A DNA stretch of 64,000 bases from Amycolatopsis palatopharyngis (lineage in GTDB: Bacteria > Actinomycetota > Actinomycetes > Mycobacteriales > Pseudonocardiaceae): contig NZ_PQHZ01000019.1 in assembly GCF_003385185.1 (NCBI RefSeq), positions 1-64,000 on the forward strand, read 5' to 3'. The number at the start of each line of letters is the position of its first letter. Within the stretch, counting starts at the first letter, position 1. Positions 15,429 through 23,624 of this stretch are shown here, piece after piece. The position numbers and the translations under genes are program-made. The notes under the pieces were generated by a model, which was not told the origin of the DNA, searched no databases, and worked only from the letters and a program-made list of their open reading frames with translations.

Positions 15429-15949
15429 CCGCCGAGCCGGTCCAGCACCTGGTCGAGATTCCGGACGATCGTGTCGCTGGTGTCCCCGACGGCGGCCCGC
15501 AGGTAGAGGGCGTCGCCGACAGCCGCGATCAGCTCGGCCGTCAACGGGTCGGGCACGTGCTCGGCCAGCAGGGCGCGCCAGGACTCCATGATCGAGCGCA
15601 TCGCGGCATCGACCCGCGGTTCGTTGCCCGCCATGCGGATCGTCGCCAGGGTCGCCTTGTGCAGCGGCTCGTTCTTGGTGACATCGCTGACCGAGGACCG
15701 CAGGTAGTAGTGCACAACGCCGTCCGGCGCCTGCTTCGCCTGTTCCATGTCGGCCTCGTTCAGCCGCTTGATCCGCTCCAGCAGCCCGTCGAGCAGGGCT
15801 TCCTTCGAGCCGAAGTGGTAGAGCAGGCCGCCTTTTGACACCCCGGCTTCGCCGGCGACGCCATCGAGCGTCACGGCTGCGTGGCCGTGGTCGACCAGCA
15901 CGTTCTCGTAGGCGTCCAGGATCCGGTCACGGGACGAGGGCTTGGGCAT
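15425..15949 (-). CDS. TetR-family transcriptional repressor
   Basis: A 174-residue TetR protein with HTH DRILDAYENVLVDHGHAAVTLDGVAGEAGVSKGGLLYHFGSKEALL and a C-terminal TetR ligand domain. It is divergent from a DHA2 exporter. Two symmetric boxes in the intervening 84 bases (15961-15978 and 16001-16018) are the likely operators, so it should repress both itself and the exporter until a substrate binds. Confidence 0.92.
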   Translation of the reverse strand: MPKPSSRDRILDAYENVLVDHGHAAVTLDGVAGEAGVSKGGLLYHFGSKEALLDGLLERIKRLNEADMEQAKQAPDGVVHYYLRSSVSDVTKNEPLHKATLATIRMAGNEPRVDAAMRSIMESWRALLAEHVPDPLTAELIAAVGDALYLRAAVGDTSDTIVRNLDQVLDRLGG

Positions 15950-15960
15950 GGATTTGACTA

Positions 15961-16018
15961 TACCGTCTGGACGGTTTACTTTCGAATCGGGCGGTAACTG
16001 TACCGTCCAGACTGTTTA
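15961..16018. promoter_or_regulatory. Two TetR operator boxes
   Basis: TACCGTCTGGACGGTTTA (15961-15978) contains the perfect palindrome ACCGTCTGGACGGT, and TACCGTCCAGACTGTTTA (16001-16018) is a near copy. They start exactly 40 bases apart, between tetR and the exporter gene. The second overlaps the region just upstream of the exporter's ribosome-binding site. Confidence 0.8.
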
Positions 16019-16033
16019 CTTCAGGAGTGGATC

Positions 16034-17539
16034 GTGAGTCAGGGGGATCGCAAGCAGTGGGTCGCGCTCGGCGTGCTGGTGTTGCCGGTGCTGTTGATCA
16101 GCGTGGACATGACGGTGCTGGGCTTCGCCCTGCCCTATCTCAGTGAGGACCTCTCGCCGACCGGTGCGCAGCAGCTCTGGATCGTCGACATCTATTCGTT
16201 CATGCTCGCCGGGCTGCTGGTGCTGATGGGCACACTCGGCGACCGGGTCGGCAGGCGGAAGCTGCTGTTGGCCGGTGCGGTCGCCTTCGGTCTCGCTTCG
16301 GTGCTCGCGGCGTTCTCCACCAGCGCGTTCATGCTCATCCTGGCTCGCGCGCTGCTTGGCGTCGGCGGTGCGACATTGATGCCGTCCACGCTGTCGCTGA
16401 TCCGCAGCATCTTCCTCGACGCGCAACAGCGGCGGATCGCGATCGCGGTCTGGAGTGCGGGCTTCTCCGGGGGGATGGCGCTCGGACCGGTCGTCGGCGG
16501 CTGGCTGCTGGAGCACTTCTGGTGGGGTTCGGTCTTCCTGATCAACGTGCCGGTGATGGTGCTGCTGCTGATCCTCGGACCGTTGTTGTTGCCCGAGGCG
16601 CGCGACCCGAAGCCGGGCCGGTTCGACCCGTTTTCGGCGCTGCTGTCGATGGCCACCGCGCTACCGGTGGTGTACGGCATCAAGTCCGCCGCCGAGGAGG
16701 GGCTTTCGATCACCGCACTGGCCGCGATCGCCGTGGGCGTCGGTGCCGGTGCGCTGTTCCTGCGCCGCCAGCGCAGGCTGCCCGACCCGATGATCGACCT
16801 CACGCTGTTCGCCAACCGGCGCTTCAGCGTCTCGCTCGTGACGAACGTCCTCGGGGTGTTCGCCATGGTCGGCCTGCTCTTCCTGGTGCCGCAGTACCTG
16901 CAGCTCGTGCTGGGCCTCCGGCCGATGACGGCAGCACTGTGGATGCTGCCAGCCACGATCGCGGGAGTGATCGGCGCGCTGACGGCTGCCCGGCTGGCCA
17001 GGTGGTTGCCGCTGCCGTCGCTGATCGGCGGCGGACTGTTGCTCTCGGCGGCCGGGTATCTCCTGCTCGCGACAATCGGCACGGACTCCGGGCTGGCCGC
17101 GCTCGTGGCCGGGTTCGTTCTGGTTGGCGGCGGTATCGCGGTTGCGGAGACGCTGACCAACGACCTCATCATCGCGGCCGCTCCGCCGGAGCGTGCCGGT
17201 GCCGCGTCGGCACTGTCCGAGACCGGATACGAACTCGGCGGTGCGCTCGGTATCGCCGTACTCGGCACCATCGCCACCGCGATCTACCGGGGCGGTATCC
17301 CAGCGGATGCGCCCGAGGCCGCGCGGGAGACCCTCGGTGGCGCGGCCGCGGTCGCAACGCAGCTGCCGCCGGGAGAGGCGGCGGGCCTGCTCCGCAGCGC
17401 GCAGGAGGCGTTCGTGCAGGGCCTGCACGTGACCGCGTACGCGGGTGCGGCGCTACTGCTCTACGCCGGGTTCCAGGCGATGATCCTGCTGCGTAACCGC
17501 AACCGGAAGGCAGTGGTGACCGCGCCTCTGCCATCCTAG
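16034..17539 (+). CDS. DHA2-family MFS drug exporter
   Basis: Proton-coupled efflux protein of 501 residues with about 14 transmembrane segments. Family features include ISVDMTVLGFALPYLSEDL in helix 1, GDRVGRRKLLL (motif A) and SGGMALGPVVGGWLLE (motif C). GTG 16034 has AGGAG seven bases upstream. It is controlled, by inference, by the divergent TetR gene through the paired operators. The exported compound is unknown, though the subgroup includes antiseptic and antibiotic pumps. Confidence 0.92.
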   Translation: MSQGDRKQWVALGVLVLPVLLISVDMTVLGFALPYLSEDLSPTGAQQLWIVDIYSFMLAGLLVLMGTLGDRVGRRKLLLAGAVAFGLASVLAAFSTSAFMLILARALLGVGGATLMPSTLSLIRSIFLDAQQRRIAIAVWSAGFSGGMALGPVVGGWLLEHFWWGSVFLINVPVMVLLLILGPLLLPEARDPKPGRFDPFSALLSMATALPVVYGIKSAAEEGLSITALAAIAVGVGAGALFLRRQRRLPDPMIDLTLFANRRFSVSLVTNVLGVFAMVGLLFLVPQYLQLVLGLRPMTAALWMLPATIAGVIGALTAARLARWLPLPSLIGGGLLLSAAGYLLLATIGTDSGLAALVAGFVLVGGGIAVAETLTNDLIIAAAPPERAGAASALSETGYELGGALGIAVLGTIATAIYRGGIPADAPEAARETLGGAAAVATQLPPGEAAGLLRSAQEAFVQGLHVTAYAGAALLLYAGFQAMILLRNRNRKAVVTAPLPS

Positions 17540-17579
17540 GAAGGTCGGAATTCCTGCTCGTGCACACGAAACGTAGGCC

Positions 17580-18521
17580 ATGGCGAAGTCAGTCAGCACT
17601 CACCTGCTCAACGCCGTTCGCGGCGGGCTCATCGGTACCGCGGAAGTGGTTCCCGGCGTCAGCGGCGGCACCGTCGCGCTGGTCGTCGGCATCTATGACG
17701 ACCTGATCATCTCCGCCGGGCACCTGGTCAGTGGTGTCCGGATGGCGGCGACCGACCTGCCCCGAAAGCGTGGGAACGCGCGGGCGGCGGCCGAGTTCGG
17801 CAAGGTGCGCTGGGCCCTGGTGCTGGCCGTCCTCGCGGGCATGGCCATCGCGGTGCTGACCGCGGCGCGACTGGTCTCGCCGCTGGTGAAGGAGCACCCG
17901 GAGCCGTCCTACGCGGTCTTCTTCGGGCTGGTCCTGGCCTCGCTGTGGGTGCCGTTCCGTGGCTCCGGCCGGCGGTGGACGCCGGTGAACTACCTGCTGG
18001 CCCTGGTTGTCGCGGCCGCCGCCTTCGTGGTCACCGGACTGCCGGCCGCCGAGGTGGACCCAAACCCCGTGCTGGTCGCCTTCGCCGCCGCGCTCGCGGT
18101 GTGCGCTCTGGTGCTGCCGGGTGTCTCCGGTTCGTTCCTGCTGCTGACGTTCGGGCTCTACACCGTCACGATGGACGCGCTCAATGAGCGTGACCTCGGC
18201 TACATCGGCACGTTCGCCCTTGGGGCGATCTTCGGTCTCGCGTTCTTCGTGAAGCTGCTGCAGTGGCTGCTGGAGCACCACCACCACACCACCCTGGTCG
18301 TGATGACCGGTCTGCTTGCCGGATCGCTGCGGGCGTTGTGGCCGTGGCAGGACGAGGGCCGCAACCTGCAGGCGCCCGCCGACAACGCACCGATGATCTT
18401 CGGGCTGATGGCGCTCGGGTTCGTCGTGGTCGTGGTCGCGATCCTGATCGAGCGCAGGGCGCACGCACGCCGCGTCTCGGAGGCCGACGACAACGAAACG
18501 ACAGCGGTCATCAAGCTCTGA
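17580..18521 (+). CDS. DUF368-family membrane protein (PopT-type polyprenyl phosphate translocase candidate)
   Basis: Polytopic membrane protein of 313 residues with about eight to nine hydrophobic segments. The family hallmark is present twice, as VVPGVSGGTVALVVGIYDDLI near residue 22 and VLPGVSGSFLLLTFGLY near residue 178, showing the internal repeat of DUF368. Recent work on this family assigns undecaprenyl phosphate recycling across the membrane, the same task as some DedA proteins. A His-rich HHHH lies between later helices. It follows the exporter after 40 bases and may be cotranscribed. Confidence 0.88.
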   Translation: MAKSVSTHLLNAVRGGLIGTAEVVPGVSGGTVALVVGIYDDLIISAGHLVSGVRMAATDLPRKRGNARAAAEFGKVRWALVLAVLAGMAIAVLTAARLVSPLVKEHPEPSYAVFFGLVLASLWVPFRGSGRRWTPVNYLLALVVAAAAFVVTGLPAAEVDPNPVLVAFAAALAVCALVLPGVSGSFLLLTFGLYTVTMDALNERDLGYIGTFALGAIFGLAFFVKLLQWLLEHHHHTTLVVMTGLLAGSLRALWPWQDEGRNLQAPADNAPMIFGLMALGFVVVVVAILIERRAHARRVSEADDNETTAVIKL

Positions 18522-18619
18522 CAGCGTGTCTGAGACTTGCGGGTTGCGAGATCATGGTGATCCGTGGAACTCGGCTGACGAAGTCTCGATCGCGGAACCG
18601 AGTTCTCAGACAGGCGCTG
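18522..18619. repeat. Imperfect inverted-repeat element after the DUF368 gene
   Basis: CAGCGTGTCTGAGA at 18522-18535 is mirrored by TCTCAGACAGGCGCTG at 18604-18619, with a two-base gap in one arm, around a 68-base centre. It begins at the base after the DUF368 stop. It could act as a terminator or be a small non-coding mobile element. Confidence 0.5.
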
Positions 18620-18644
18620 ACTTCACGCCCGGCATGGTTACGGT
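18616..18644 (+). promoter_or_regulatory. Candidate promoter driving a leaderless small ORF
   Basis: GCTGAC (18616-18621), a 17-base spacer and TACGGT (18639-18644) resemble an actinobacterial vegetative promoter. The -10 ends six bases before ATG 18651, so transcription would begin at or next to that codon and the message would be leaderless. Confidence 0.5.
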
Positions 18645-18650
18645 GGAGAC

Positions 18651-18727
18651 ATGAGCAACTGGCACCGTGAGCGAGTCGGGCACGGCACTGAGCGATGTGC
18701 AGCCCGCCGGCGAGTGAGGCAAGAGAC
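18651..18727 (+). repeat. 77-bp repeat unit (single copy)
   Basis: The unit starts with ATGAGC and ends exactly at the ATG of the downstream oxidase, which also begins ATGAGC. It matches the three tandem 77-bp units at 47349-47579. Shared blocks include GGCACTGAGCGATGTG and GTGAGGCAA. In both loci the unit abuts the start codon of the following gene. Confidence 0.85.
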
Positions 18728-18731
18728 ATGA
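18651..18731 (+). CDS. Putative small ORF/leader peptide in the 77-bp repeat
   Basis: A 26-codon ORF reading MSNWHRERVGHGTERC then AARRRVRQET. Its TGA overlaps the ATG of the FAD oxidase (ATGA), which would couple translation. It appears leaderless from the promoter at 18616-18644. The tandem copies near 47.4 kb encode a related peptide (MSDRHRDHVGYGTERC then GACRRV), and conservation of the peptide between copies is the main support. Function is unknown, though a regulatory leader is possible. Confidence 0.45.
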   Translation: MSNWHRERVGHGTERCAARRRVRQET

Positions 18732-20119
18732 GCAATGATGCCCTGCTGACCAGACTTCGCGACGAGCTCGGCAGGGAGGCCGTGCTCACCGACACCGACG
18801 TCACCGGAAGCTACTCGCGCGACATGATGCCGCTGGCGCCCTCCGGGACACCGCTGGCGGTGGTGCTTCCGCGCGACGTCGCCGGGGTGCAGGCGGTCGT
18901 GCGGGCGTGTGCCGAGGCGAAGGTGCCGATCGTTCCGCGTGGCGCGGGCAGCGGGCTCTCCGGCGCGGCGAACGCGATCGACGGCTGTGTCGTGCTGGTG
19001 CTGACGAAGCTCAACGAGATCGTCGAGATCGACGCGGGTAACCGGCTCGCCGTGGTGCAGCCGGGCGTGGTGAACCTCGACTTCCGCGACGCGGTCGAGA
19101 AGCACGGGCTGTTCTATCCGCCGGATCCCTCCAGCTACGACTGGTGCACGATCGGCGGGAACCTCTCCACCAACGCCGGTGGCCTCTGCTGTGTGAAGTA
19201 CGGGGTCACCACCGACTCGGTGCTCGGGCTCGAGGTCGTGCTCGCCGACGGCTCACTGCTGCACACCGGGCGGCGCACGGTGAAGGGTGTCGCGGGCTAC
19301 GACCTGGCGCGACTGTTCGTCGGCAGCGAGGGCACGCTCGGAATCATCACCCAGGCCACCGTGGCGCTGAAGCCGTTGCCCCAGGCCCCGGCCACGCTCG
19401 TGGCGGGGTTCAGCAGCACCGCCGCCGCTGGTGAGGCCGTCGCCAGGGTGGTACGCGAGGGCCTGGTGCCGTCGTTGATGGAGATCATGGACGCGGCGTC
19501 GATCAAGGCATCGGAGACCTACCTCAAGACCGACATCGGAGCCGGTTCGGACTGTCAGGCACTGCTGCTGTGCCAATCGGACGCCGGTGGCGAGGTCGCG
19601 CGGCGGGAGATGGCCGCGCTGGAGCAGATCTGCAACGACTGCGGCGCGGACATGGCCTACGCGACCGACGACCTGGCCGAGGGCAACATGCTGCTGCAGG
19701 CGCGGCGGGTGGTGCTGACGGCGCTGGAGCTCTACGGCACCTGGCTCACCGACGACGTGTGCGTGCCGCGCACCCGAATCGCCGAGCTGATCGCGGGCTG
19801 CCAGCGGATCAGTGAGGAGGTCGGCCTGCGGATCGCGGTCGTCGGGCACGCCGGGGACGGCAACATGCACCCGACGATCGTCTACGACCCCACTTCCGCG
19901 GACGAGTTCGCCCGCGCGCAGCGAGCGTTCGACGACATCCTCGAGGTCGGCATGGCGCTCGGCGGCACGGTGACCGGGGAACACGGCGTCGGCAAGATCA
20001 AGCGGGAGTGGCTGGAGCGCGAGATCGGCCCGGTCGGACTCCGCGTGCACCAGCAGATCAAGGCCGCTCTCGACCCGGAGAACCTCTTCAACCCCGGCTC
20101 GATGTTCGCCATGCCGTGA
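18728..20119 (+). CDS. FAD-linked oxidase, GlcD/D-lactate dehydrogenase type
   Basis: Flavoprotein of 463 residues that oxidises a 2-hydroxy acid such as glycolate or D-lactate. The N-terminal PCMH-type FAD domain shows IVPRGAGSGLSGAANAIDGCVVL and PPDPSSYDWCTIGGNLSTNAGGLCCVKYG. The C-terminal oxidase domain includes VVGHAGDGNMHPTI and GTVTGEHGVGKIKREWL, with the metal/substrate histidines. The start is set at ATG 18728, the end of the 77-bp repeat. A longer reading from 18695 merely translates the repeat. The gene appears to stand alone. Confidence 0.93.
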   Translation: MSNDALLTRLRDELGREAVLTDTDVTGSYSRDMMPLAPSGTPLAVVLPRDVAGVQAVVRACAEAKVPIVPRGAGSGLSGAANAIDGCVVLVLTKLNEIVEIDAGNRLAVVQPGVVNLDFRDAVEKHGLFYPPDPSSYDWCTIGGNLSTNAGGLCCVKYGVTTDSVLGLEVVLADGSLLHTGRRTVKGVAGYDLARLFVGSEGTLGIITQATVALKPLPQAPATLVAGFSSTAAAGEAVARVVREGLVPSLMEIMDAASIKASETYLKTDIGAGSDCQALLLCQSDAGGEVARREMAALEQICNDCGADMAYATDDLAEGNMLLQARRVVLTALELYGTWLTDDVCVPRTRIAELIAGCQRISEEVGLRIAVVGHAGDGNMHPTIVYDPTSADEFARAQRAFDDILEVGMALGGTVTGEHGVGKIKREWLEREIGPVGLRVHQQIKAALDPENLFNPGSMFAMP

Positions 20120-20226
20120 CCGTTCCGGTAGTGCCATTCCTGCGGGATCGGCGCCGGGTTTTGCGGGCCAGGCTGGCGCGGAGGTCGCGCGTGTCTGTCG
20201 TCGTCACGTTGTTCACCCTGTACCGG

Positions 20227-20634
20227 CTACAGCAGCGTGAGCAGGCCGACCACTGATCCGGCAGCGAGGCCGAGCAGCACGGCCAGCAGCAGGATCCAGC
20301 GGGCCGCCAGTGGCGCGGGTGGTCGCGGCTCCATCTCCTTGGCTGGCAACTGATGCTCGACGGTGACCGGTTCGTCCTCCTGGCCGGCACTCGGACCAGC
20401 CAGGTCGTCGAGTGCGGCGCGTTCGCGCTCCAGTGAACTGGCGCCCGTTCCCGAGAGCAGCCCATAACCGTGCGGCAGTCCGTCGTCGGCCTGTTCCCCG
20501 GTGGCCGGGCGCTGCTGTTCGGCCCGTGCTGTCGCCGCATCCGGTGGCCGTGGAGGGGATGGGGCCGCCCTCGCCTGGGCGCGCAGGGCCTCGGCCAGCA
20601 GGCGCTCGGGATCGGAATCGGCGGGCTCGCTCAT
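20227..20634 (-). CDS. Hypothetical protein with C-terminal membrane anchor
   Basis: A 135-residue protein, hydrophilic and rich in Ala, Pro, Glu and Arg, with one hydrophobic segment at the very end (WILLLAVLLGLAAGSVVGLLTLL). This gives a tail-anchored topology with the bulk in the cytoplasm. No domain is recognised. It lies downstream of the AurF-like gene's stop region, on the same strand but behind it. Confidence 0.6.
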   Translation of the reverse strand: MSEPADSDPERLLAEALRAQARAAPSPPRPPDAATARAEQQRPATGEQADDGLPHGYGLLSGTGASSLERERAALDDLAGPSAGQEDEPVTVEHQLPAKEMEPRPPAPLAARWILLLAVLLGLAAGSVVGLLTLL

Positions 20635-20666
20635 CAGGCTCAGGGTATCGCCCGGGCTGGCGAGAC

Positions 20667-21572
20667 TCAGCCGAGTAGGCCGGACCGCCGCCAGACTCGC
20701 TCTGTCGACCCGCCGATGAGGCCCGCTTCGGACAGAAAGGTGACCACCCGTTCGGCCCCGTGTCGCTTCACCTCACGATGGTGCGGATTGGCCCAGGCCT
20801 GCGCGCGGGCCTGGCGCGGGTCGAGCCCGGCCCGCCGATACTGCGCGGACCGGGTCAGCGAGGTCGCCAGCAGCATCGCGCCCTGGGCGGCCACGTACCT
20901 GGCGAATTCGCGCTCCACCCGGCGACTCGTCTCCAGCGTCCGCAGCAGGTCCTCCCTGGCGTACCGCACATGCCGTGCTTCCTCGGTGACGTGGATTCGC
21001 ATCACAGCACGCACGATCGGTTGCAGGCTCTCGTCGCGCATGGTGTCGCGCTGCAGGACGTCGAAGACCTCCTCACCCATCAACGTGGCGGCCCACATCG
21101 ACGGTCCGCGCAGCACGAACGGGAGCGTATGCCCGATCAGATACCAGCGTGGATGCTGCCGATACGGCCGGCCGCCCGCCTTCGTGATGAGCTTGGCGAA
21201 CATCGTCGAATGCCTGCACTCCTCGGCCACCTCGGTATAGGCGTACTGGACGTGTTCGGACGTCGGATCACCGCGATAGGCCAGTCGCATCAGCAACTGC
21301 ATGAGGATGGTCTCGAACCAGATGCCAACACTGACGGTATTGATCATTTCCTGCTTGGAAAGTTCGAGGCGCTGCCGCTGGCTCATTCCGGCCCACAGTT
21401 CGGTGCCGTAGAGCGTGACCAGTTGCTCTGGCACGAAGAACTTGTCGGGATGCAGGGGCGCTGCCCAGTCGATATCGACATCGGGGTCGTAGAACTGCCT
21501 GGCCGAGGAGGTCTGCAGGCGTTGCGCGGTGACCTCGCGCCCTGGTGGGGTCCGTGCGGTGTGACTGGCCAT
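20667..21572 (-). CDS. AurF-like diiron oxygenase
   Basis: Ferritin-like non-haem diiron protein related to p-aminobenzoate N-oxygenase AurF. The iron-ligand helices are visible as EVAEECRHSTMFAKLI and HVTEEARHVRYAREDLL, with further acidic residues in FETILMQLLMRL and GEEVFDVLQ. ATG 21572 is preceded by GAGAGGAA and gives 301 residues. The ATG at 21617 is an alternative. It follows a MerR-type gene on the same strand by about 60 bases, which may regulate it. The substrate is not predictable. Relatives oxidise amines or fatty acyl chains. Confidence 0.85.
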   Translation of the reverse strand: MASHTARTPPGREVTAQRLQTSSARQFYDPDVDIDWAAPLHPDKFFVPEQLVTLYGTELWAGMSQRQRLELSKQEMINTVSVGIWFETILMQLLMRLAYRGDPTSEHVQYAYTEVAEECRHSTMFAKLITKAGGRPYRQHPRWYLIGHTLPFVLRGPSMWAATLMGEEVFDVLQRDTMRDESLQPIVRAVMRIHVTEEARHVRYAREDLLRTLETSRRVEREFARYVAAQGAMLLATSLTRSAQYRRAGLDPRQARAQAWANPHHREVKRHGAERVVTFLSEAGLIGGSTERVWRRSGLLG

Positions 21573-21632
21573 GGGCCGTTCCTCTCGCCGGCTGTCCCCA
21601 AAGATTAGAACGGCCATTGAAAGAATGGAACC

Positions 21633-22382
21633 TCAAATGGTTTTGCCTTCCTCCTGGCTCAGCAGCGGGCCGAAGCGGCGGGCCAGCCAGTCCGACAGTT
21701 CCCGGCTCATCGACTGGGCCAGCGCCGCCGACACCGCCGACTGAGCCTGTGGCCGCAGCCGTTTGGCCTGCTCGGTGAGTTCGGGAACCTCCGCGACGCT
21801 CGGTGTCCAGCCCGCGTCGGTGGAAGGCAACACGTGGTCGTCGACCAGGCGCAGGAACAGCGCGGCCAGTTCGTCGGTATGCCGGAGCACCTGCTCGGCG
21901 ATGTCCAGCACCGTCGGCATCGGCACCCCGGCGGCGAGCAACTCGCGACCGGCCTGCAACAGCCGAGGGCTACGGACCAGGATCGTGGCTCCCTGACGTT
22001 CGAAGATTCCCAGCTTGAAGGCACGTTCCAGGGCGGAGGCGTCGCCGTGGCCGCCGAATTCAGCGGCGAGTTCGGCGAGTGTGAGCTGCGCTGGAACCTC
22101 GTCGGTCCACGGCTGCGTGAGTACCTCTTCGAGCCCGAGCAGGTCACCGAGATCGCGCCCGGCCTCCCAGGCGGAGATCATCTCGTGGATCTGCGCGAAG
22201 GTGTAGCCGCGGTCGAGCAGGCCGAGCACCAGGCGCAGCCGCGCGAGGTGGGCCTCGGTGTAGACGGCGATACGCCCGCGCCGGGCGGGCGCCGGAAGCA
22301 GGCCACGATCCTGGTAGACGCGGACGTTGCCGACGGTGGTGCCCGCCAGGCGGGCGAGGTCGTCGACCCGGTATTCGGACAT
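21633..22382 (-). CDS. MerR-family transcriptional regulator
   Basis: A 249-residue regulator with an N-terminal MerR HTH (YRVDDLARLAGTTVGNVRVYQDRGLLPAP, RIAVYTEAHLARLRLVLGLLDRGYTFAQI) and a long helical C-terminal domain with no metal-binding Cys pattern, so a hydrophobic ligand is more likely than a metal. Its ATG is nine bases after the nagA stop and it precedes the AurF-like gene, so the three may be cotranscribed. Confidence 0.88.
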   Translation of the reverse strand: MSEYRVDDLARLAGTTVGNVRVYQDRGLLPAPARRGRIAVYTEAHLARLRLVLGLLDRGYTFAQIHEMISAWEAGRDLGDLLGLEEVLTQPWTDEVPAQLTLAELAAEFGGHGDASALERAFKLGIFERQGATILVRSPRLLQAGRELLAAGVPMPTVLDIAEQVLRHTDELAALFLRLVDDHVLPSTDAGWTPSVAEVPELTEQAKRLRPQAQSAVSAALAQSMSRELSDWLARRFGPLLSQEEGKTI

Positions 22383-22391
22383 CAGCGCAGT

Positions 22392-23558
22392 CTAGGGAGT
22401 GGGGGTGGTGGCCGTGTCGATCCACTTCCCTCGGCGCAGCACCCTGGCGGGCCGAAGGTCTTCGTTCAGCACCACCAGGTCGGCTCGCAGACCGACCTGC
22501 AGGGAACCGGTCGTCGCGGTGAGGCCGAGCAGTTCGGCGGGTCTGCCGGAGGTGGCGCGCACGGCATCGGTGATGCTCAGGCCCGCGCCGGTGACCAGGT
22601 TCCGGAACGCGACGTCCATGGTGAGCGTGCTGCCCGCCAGCGATCCGTTGCTCGCCAGTGTCGCCACACCGTCGGTGACGTCGACATCGAGCCTGCCAAG
22701 TGTGTAGGTGCCGTCGGCCGCGTCGGTCGCCGACATCGCGTCGGTGATCAGCACGGTCCGGCCGAGGCCCGCGTGGGTGGCGGCCAGGCGGAGCACGGTC
22801 GGGTGCACGTGGACCAGGTCGCAGATGAGTTCTACCGTCACCCGCTCGTCGTCCAGCAGTGCGCCGATCGGGCCCGGCTCGCGGTGGTGCAGCGGACGCA
22901 TGCCGTTGAACAGGTGGGTGGCGACGGTGGCGCCCGCGTCGACCGCCGGGCGGATCTGCTCCTCGACGCCGTCGGTGTGTCCGATCGCGGCCAGCACGCC
23001 GGACTCGCTCAGCTGACGCACGGCCTTGATGCCACCGTGCAGTTCGGGGGCGAGGGTGACCATCCGGATATGGCCCTGGCCGGCCTGCAGCAGCGTTTCG
23101 ACCGTGTCGGTGTCCGGCTCGCGTAGCGCGTCCGGATCGTGCGCGCCGCAGCGGGACTGCGCGATGAACGGGCCTTCGAGGTGAACACCTGCCAGTTCAC
23201 CGTCCTCGACCAGTTCGGTCAAAGCCGCGATCTGGCTGGTCAACACGGGTACGGGGTCGGAGACGAGGCTGGCCAGCAGGGTGGTCGTGCCATGCCTGCG
23301 GTGCGCGGCGATGGCTTTGCTCGCCTGGGCGGGGTCGGTGGTGGAGAATGAGGCACCACCTCCGCCGTGGCAGTGGGTGTCGATGAACCCAGGGACGACC
23401 AGGGAACCCGAGACGTCGATCCGGCGGCCCGCAGGTCCGGGTCCGGAACCGATTCCGGTGATCAGCTCACCGGAGATCGAAACCCAGCCGGGATCGATCA
23501 GCCCGTCCGGGCCGGCGATCCTGCCGCCGGTCAGTACGAAATCTTCGACACCACTCAC
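22392..23558 (-). CDS. nagA: N-acetylglucosamine-6-phosphate deacetylase
   Basis: Amidohydrolase that removes acetate from GlcNAc-6-phosphate in amino sugar catabolism. It shows FIDTHCHGGGG (metal-binding HxH), GVHLEGPFIAQSRCGAHDP (the Glu ligand and substrate loop), AIGHTDG, VATHLFNGMRPLHHREPG, LICDLVHVHP and VLITDAMSATDAADG, all typical of NagA. I use GTG 23558 because the longer ATG reading at 23603 would translate the DasR-like operator at 23572-23583. Length is 388 residues. Confidence 0.93.
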   Translation of the reverse strand: MSGVEDFVLTGGRIAGPDGLIDPGWVSISGELITGIGSGPGPAGRRIDVSGSLVVPGFIDTHCHGGGGASFSTTDPAQASKAIAAHRRHGTTTLLASLVSDPVPVLTSQIAALTELVEDGELAGVHLEGPFIAQSRCGAHDPDALREPDTDTVETLLQAGQGHIRMVTLAPELHGGIKAVRQLSESGVLAAIGHTDGVEEQIRPAVDAGATVATHLFNGMRPLHHREPGPIGALLDDERVTVELICDLVHVHPTVLRLAATHAGLGRTVLITDAMSATDAADGTYTLGRLDVDVTDGVATLASNGSLAGSTLTMDVAFRNLVTGAGLSITDAVRATSGRPAELLGLTATTGSLQVGLRADLVVLNEDLRPARVLRRGKWIDTATTPTP

Positions 23559-23571
23559 GACGCCATCATAT

Positions 23572-23583
23572 TGGTCCAGACCA
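23572..23583. promoter_or_regulatory. DasR-responsive element (dre-like) upstream of nagA
   Basis: TGGTCCAGACCA matches the dre core TGGTCTAGACCA in 11 of 12 positions and lies 14 bases upstream of the chosen nagA start. DasR is a GntR-family regulator that controls nag genes in streptomycetes and relatives and releases DNA on glucosamine-6-phosphate. DasR itself is not in this window. Confidence 0.8.
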
Positions 23584-23624
23584 GGTAGTGGGCAACCCAC
23601 CACATTTCGACGCTATCTCGTTAT

